From Solobacterium sp. (GTDB lineage: Bacteria > Bacillota_I > Bacilli_A > Erysipelotrichales > Erysipelotrichaceae): a DNA stretch of 8,066 nt. Shown piece after piece: positions 6,694-8,066 of this stretch. Numbering within the stretch: the stretch's first letter is position 1; each line of letters begins with the position of its first letter. The notes under the pieces are model-generated. The model searched no databases and was not told the DNA's origin. It saw only the letters and a program-made list of their open reading frames with translations. The DNA is taken from positions 1 to 8,066 of the forward strand of contig JAFOLE010000010.1 of NCBI GenBank assembly GCA_017419465.1. The letters run 5' to 3'. The position numbers and the translations under genes were made by a program.

Positions 6694-7620
6694 TTATTTC
6701 CGTTTATAGCCGGTGATCATCGTCAGCGCAAAGCAGACGACGGTTCCCCAGGCAAAGAACCGATGCATGGGCATGCCGTGTCCGTGCTTTTTCTTCGGGG
6801 CCAGGATCACACTGTCTCCGCTGTGCAGATAGTTCAGCTGGTTTTCCATAATCTTCTTCATTCCTTCATAGGCTTCAATGCCGGTGCAGTGACAGGTATA
6901 GTACTGCGATGATGTCTTCTTCAATGCAAGTGCGGTTTCGATGATCTGATCGATATCATCTGCGGTATAGCCGTGCTTCTTCATCATATGGAAGCCGCCG
7001 AACACCGCATCCGGATCCGTCCGGTACAGTTCCCGGAAGCGATTCAGAATATTGCGGATCCCGTGGTGGGCGCATCCGGAGAAGAGATAGCGGTGACCGT
7101 TCTCCGTGATGACCAGACACTGTTCATGCGCGAAGTCATCGGCGATATATTCATCCCCGTCTTTTACTTTCAGGGAATCATTGGCGGAGGGAATCGGATA
7201 CGTGACCGTAATGTCCGAGAACACGCGGAGGGAAGGATCAATATCCACCGTATGTTCACAGGGGATGAGTCTTGGGTTTCCGTTCAGTTCCTCTGACAGA
7301 CCGATATACTTCGGACCGGATGAATGCATGGAATAATACGGACCAAAGGCAGCGAAAGGGATATAGACCTTCGCATGATCATTCAACGCAAGGAAATACG
7401 GGATCCCGCCGCCGTGATCATAGTGGCCGTGGGAAAGGACAACCGTATCGACCTGGTTCAGATCGATGCCGAGTGTTTCGGCATTCCGGATGAACAGGTC
7501 GGACGCACCGGTGTCAAACAGCAGTTTGTGTGTTCCGGTCTCAATGTAGAAACACAGTCCGTGCTCCGTCGGGCAGTGCGAAAATCCTTCCGTATTTTCT
7601 GACAGTACAACAACTTTCAT
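6694..7620 (-). CDS. MBL-fold metallohydrolase (COG1237 type) with C-terminal membrane segment
   Basis: This is a metallo-beta-lactamase-fold protein of the group often annotated as 7,8-dihydropterin-6-methyl-4-(beta-D-ribofuranosyl)-aminobenzene-5'-phosphate synthase-like; the substrate in bacteria is unknown. The 308 residues carry the group's signatures: LLFDTGAS with D36 (33-40), the metal motif SHGHYDHGGG (H64, H66, D68, H69), HEQCLVI (165-171), SGCAHHGI with H185 (181-188), GGFH with H211 (208-211) and CHCTG with H244 (243-247). Residues 1-275 form the catalytic domain with no signal peptide. Residues 276-308 add KKK, then one short hydrophobic helix (about 288-304) and a terminal YKRK. 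That segment is not part of the core family and suggests membrane tethering. GAGGATA (plus 7626-7632) supports the start. The gene is divergent from a Fur-family regulator. Confidence 0.88.
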   Translation of the reverse strand: MKVVVLSENTEGFSHCPTEHGLCFYIETGTHKLLFDTGASDLFIRNAETLGIDLNQVDTVVLSHGHYDHGGGIPYFLALNDHAKVYIPFAAFGPYYSMHSSGPKYIGLSEELNGNPRLIPCEHTVDIDPSLRVFSDITVTYPIPSANDSLKVKDGDEYIADDFAHEQCLVITENGHRYLFSGCAHHGIRNILNRFRELYRTDPDAVFGGFHMMKKHGYTADDIDQIIETALALKKTSSQYYTCHCTGIEAYEGMKKIMENQLNYLHSGDSVILAPKKKHGHGMPMHRFFAWGTVVCFALTMITGYKRK

Positions 7621-7647
7621 AAAAGTATCCTCAGTTAGATTTCAATA

Positions 7648-7667
7648 ACCATTTAACATTAAACGGT
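7648..7667. promoter_or_regulatory. Inverted repeat overlapping the MBL-gene promoter
   Basis: ACCATTTAA (7648-7656) and TTAAACGGT (7659-7667) form a 9-2-9 inverted repeat with one mismatch. It overlaps the predicted -10 and most of the spacer of the MBL promoter. There is no T-tract and it is A/T-rich, so it looks like a protein-binding site rather than a terminator. The regulator is unknown. Confidence 0.45.
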
Positions 7668-7679
7668 GCTTTCGTTCAA
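7651..7679 (-). promoter_or_regulatory. Predicted promoter of the MBL-fold gene
   Basis: On the minus strand, TTGAAC (plus 7674-7679) and TTAAAT (plus 7651-7656) are spaced by exactly 17 bases. Each matches the sigma-A consensus at four of six positions. The leader would be about 25 bases. Confidence 0.5.
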
Positions 7680-7694
7680 GGCGGCGTGTTTTCA

Positions 7695-7722
7695 TTGACA
7701 GGAGATAGCGGGATGCTAAAAT
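7695..7722 (+). promoter_or_regulatory. Sigma-A promoter of the Fur-family gene
   Basis: A perfect -35 TTGACA (7695-7700), a 16-base spacer and TAAAAT (7717-7722) with an upstream TG (7714-7715) make a strong extended promoter. Transcription would start near 7729, about 24 bases before the ATG. Confidence 0.85.
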
Positions 7723-7737
7723 TGAGAACGGTTATCA
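7723..7737. promoter_or_regulatory. Fur-type 7-1-7 operator over the transcription start
   Basis: TGAGAAC-G-GTTATCA is a 7-1-7 inverted repeat with six of seven positions pairing. It matches the Bacillus Fur box TGATAAT-N-ATTATCA at 11 of 14 specified positions. It abuts the -10 and covers the predicted transcription start of the Fur-family gene, an arrangement expected for autorepression. A 9-base direct repeat AAATTGAGA (7719-7727 and 7737-7745) overlaps both ends. Confidence 0.6.
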
Positions 7738-7752
7738 AATTGAGAGGCATTT

Positions 7753-8066
7753 ATGAACGGAACCAGATATAAAACAAAACAGCGGGAAGAACTGCTTGAT
7801 TATCTCAAGACGCTGCGCGGCACGCATGTCACGGCAGGGGAGCTGAGCGAGCATTTCCGCACCTGTGAAAACCCGATTGGAAAGGCGACGGTCTACCGGA
7901 CACTCGAACAGTTTGTGGAAGAGGGAATTGTCTATAAATACATTATTGATGCGGGCAACTCTGCCTGTTATGAATATGTGCCGGAAGAAGAACATGATCA
8001 TCACGGCACCTGTTTTCACTGCAAGTGCGAAGTATGCGGACAGCTGTTCCATATGCACAGCGCGGA
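7753..8066 (+). CDS. Fur-family metalloregulator (partial, runs off the window)
   Basis: The first 104 residues of a Fur/Zur/PerR-type repressor are visible; these proteins bind DNA as metal-loaded dimers. The reading frame is open to the last base. The N-terminal winged helix is clear: RYKTKQREELLDYLK (5-19), HVTAGELSEHF (25-35) and the recognition helix GKATVYRTLEQFVEEG (43-58). After the hinge comes the metal-binding region: H81, H83, H84, C87, H89, C90, then the structural-zinc motif C92-x2-C95 and GQLFH. The second CxxC of the family would lie beyond the window. The start has AGAGG five bases upstream (7743-7747). The FHxKCExCG spacing resembles clostridial Fur/Zur-type proteins, but the metal cannot be assigned. 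C87 and C90 are additional to the usual pattern. The upstream box suggests autoregulation, and the divergent MBL gene is a candidate second target. Confidence 0.9.
   Translation, partial: MNGTRYKTKQREELLDYLKTLRGTHVTAGELSEHFRTCENPIGKATVYRTLEQFVEEGIVYKYIIDAGNSACYEYVPEEEHDHHGTCFHCKCEVCGQLFHMHSA

Noticed and set aside
7735..8058. Minus-strand open frame at the right edge
   Set aside because: It is antisense to the clear Fur-family coding sequence, which has a promoter and ribosome binding site on the plus strand.

Overview
The window reads as an ordinary chromosomal segment of a Bacillota (Firmicutes) bacterium. The evidence is strong GGAGG-type ribosome binding sites, sigma-A-like promoters, a DegV/FakB-type protein, a Gram-positive-style S26 signal-peptidase-like membrane protein and a Fur-family repressor of the type common in Clostridia and Erysipelotrichia. 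Base composition looks slightly above 50% GC by eye. A gut-associated member of Erysipelotrichales or Clostridia is a reasonable guess, but this cannot be fixed from the sequence alone. There are no insertion sequences, CRISPR arrays, tRNA/rRNA genes or phage genes, and the window is almost fully coding.

Layout: (1) 44-811 (+) nanE, N-acetylmannosamine-6-phosphate 2-epimerase, probably the last gene of an upstream amino-sugar or sialic-acid operon. It ends at a hairpin (847-868) shared with the convergent gene. (2) 896-3301 (-) a complete GH94 glycoside phosphorylase related to cellobiose and N,N'-diacetylchitobiose phosphorylases, with a LacI/CcpA-type operator upstream. (3) 3519-4832 (+) a stand-alone glutamate-synthase-small-subunit-like flavoprotein with two 4Fe-4S motifs, followed by a strong terminator. 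(4) 5003-5701 (+) a signal-peptidase-I-fold membrane protein that lacks both catalytic residues and carries a long acidic cytoplasmic tail. It has its own extended -10 promoter. (5) 5789-6649 (+) a DegV/FakB fatty-acid-binding protein, possibly co-transcribed with (4). (6) 6694-7620 (-) a COG1237-type metallo-beta-lactamase-fold protein with a C-terminal membrane segment. (7) 7753-end (+) the N-terminal 104 residues of a Fur-family metalloregulator, with a near-consensus promoter and a Fur-type box over its predicted transcription start.

The genes do not form one pathway. nanE and the GH94 enzyme share a carbohydrate-catabolism theme but are convergent, so they are separate units. Four transcription units plus a partial fifth are likely: the nanE tail, GH94, the oxidoreductase, pseudo-signal-peptidase plus DegV, and the divergent MBL/Fur pair.

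I see no clear new multi-gene system. The points most worth a second look are the catalytically dead signal-peptidase-like protein, the His-to-Gln change at the phosphate-binding position of the GH94 enzyme, and the operator-like palindromes in the MBL/Fur intergenic region.
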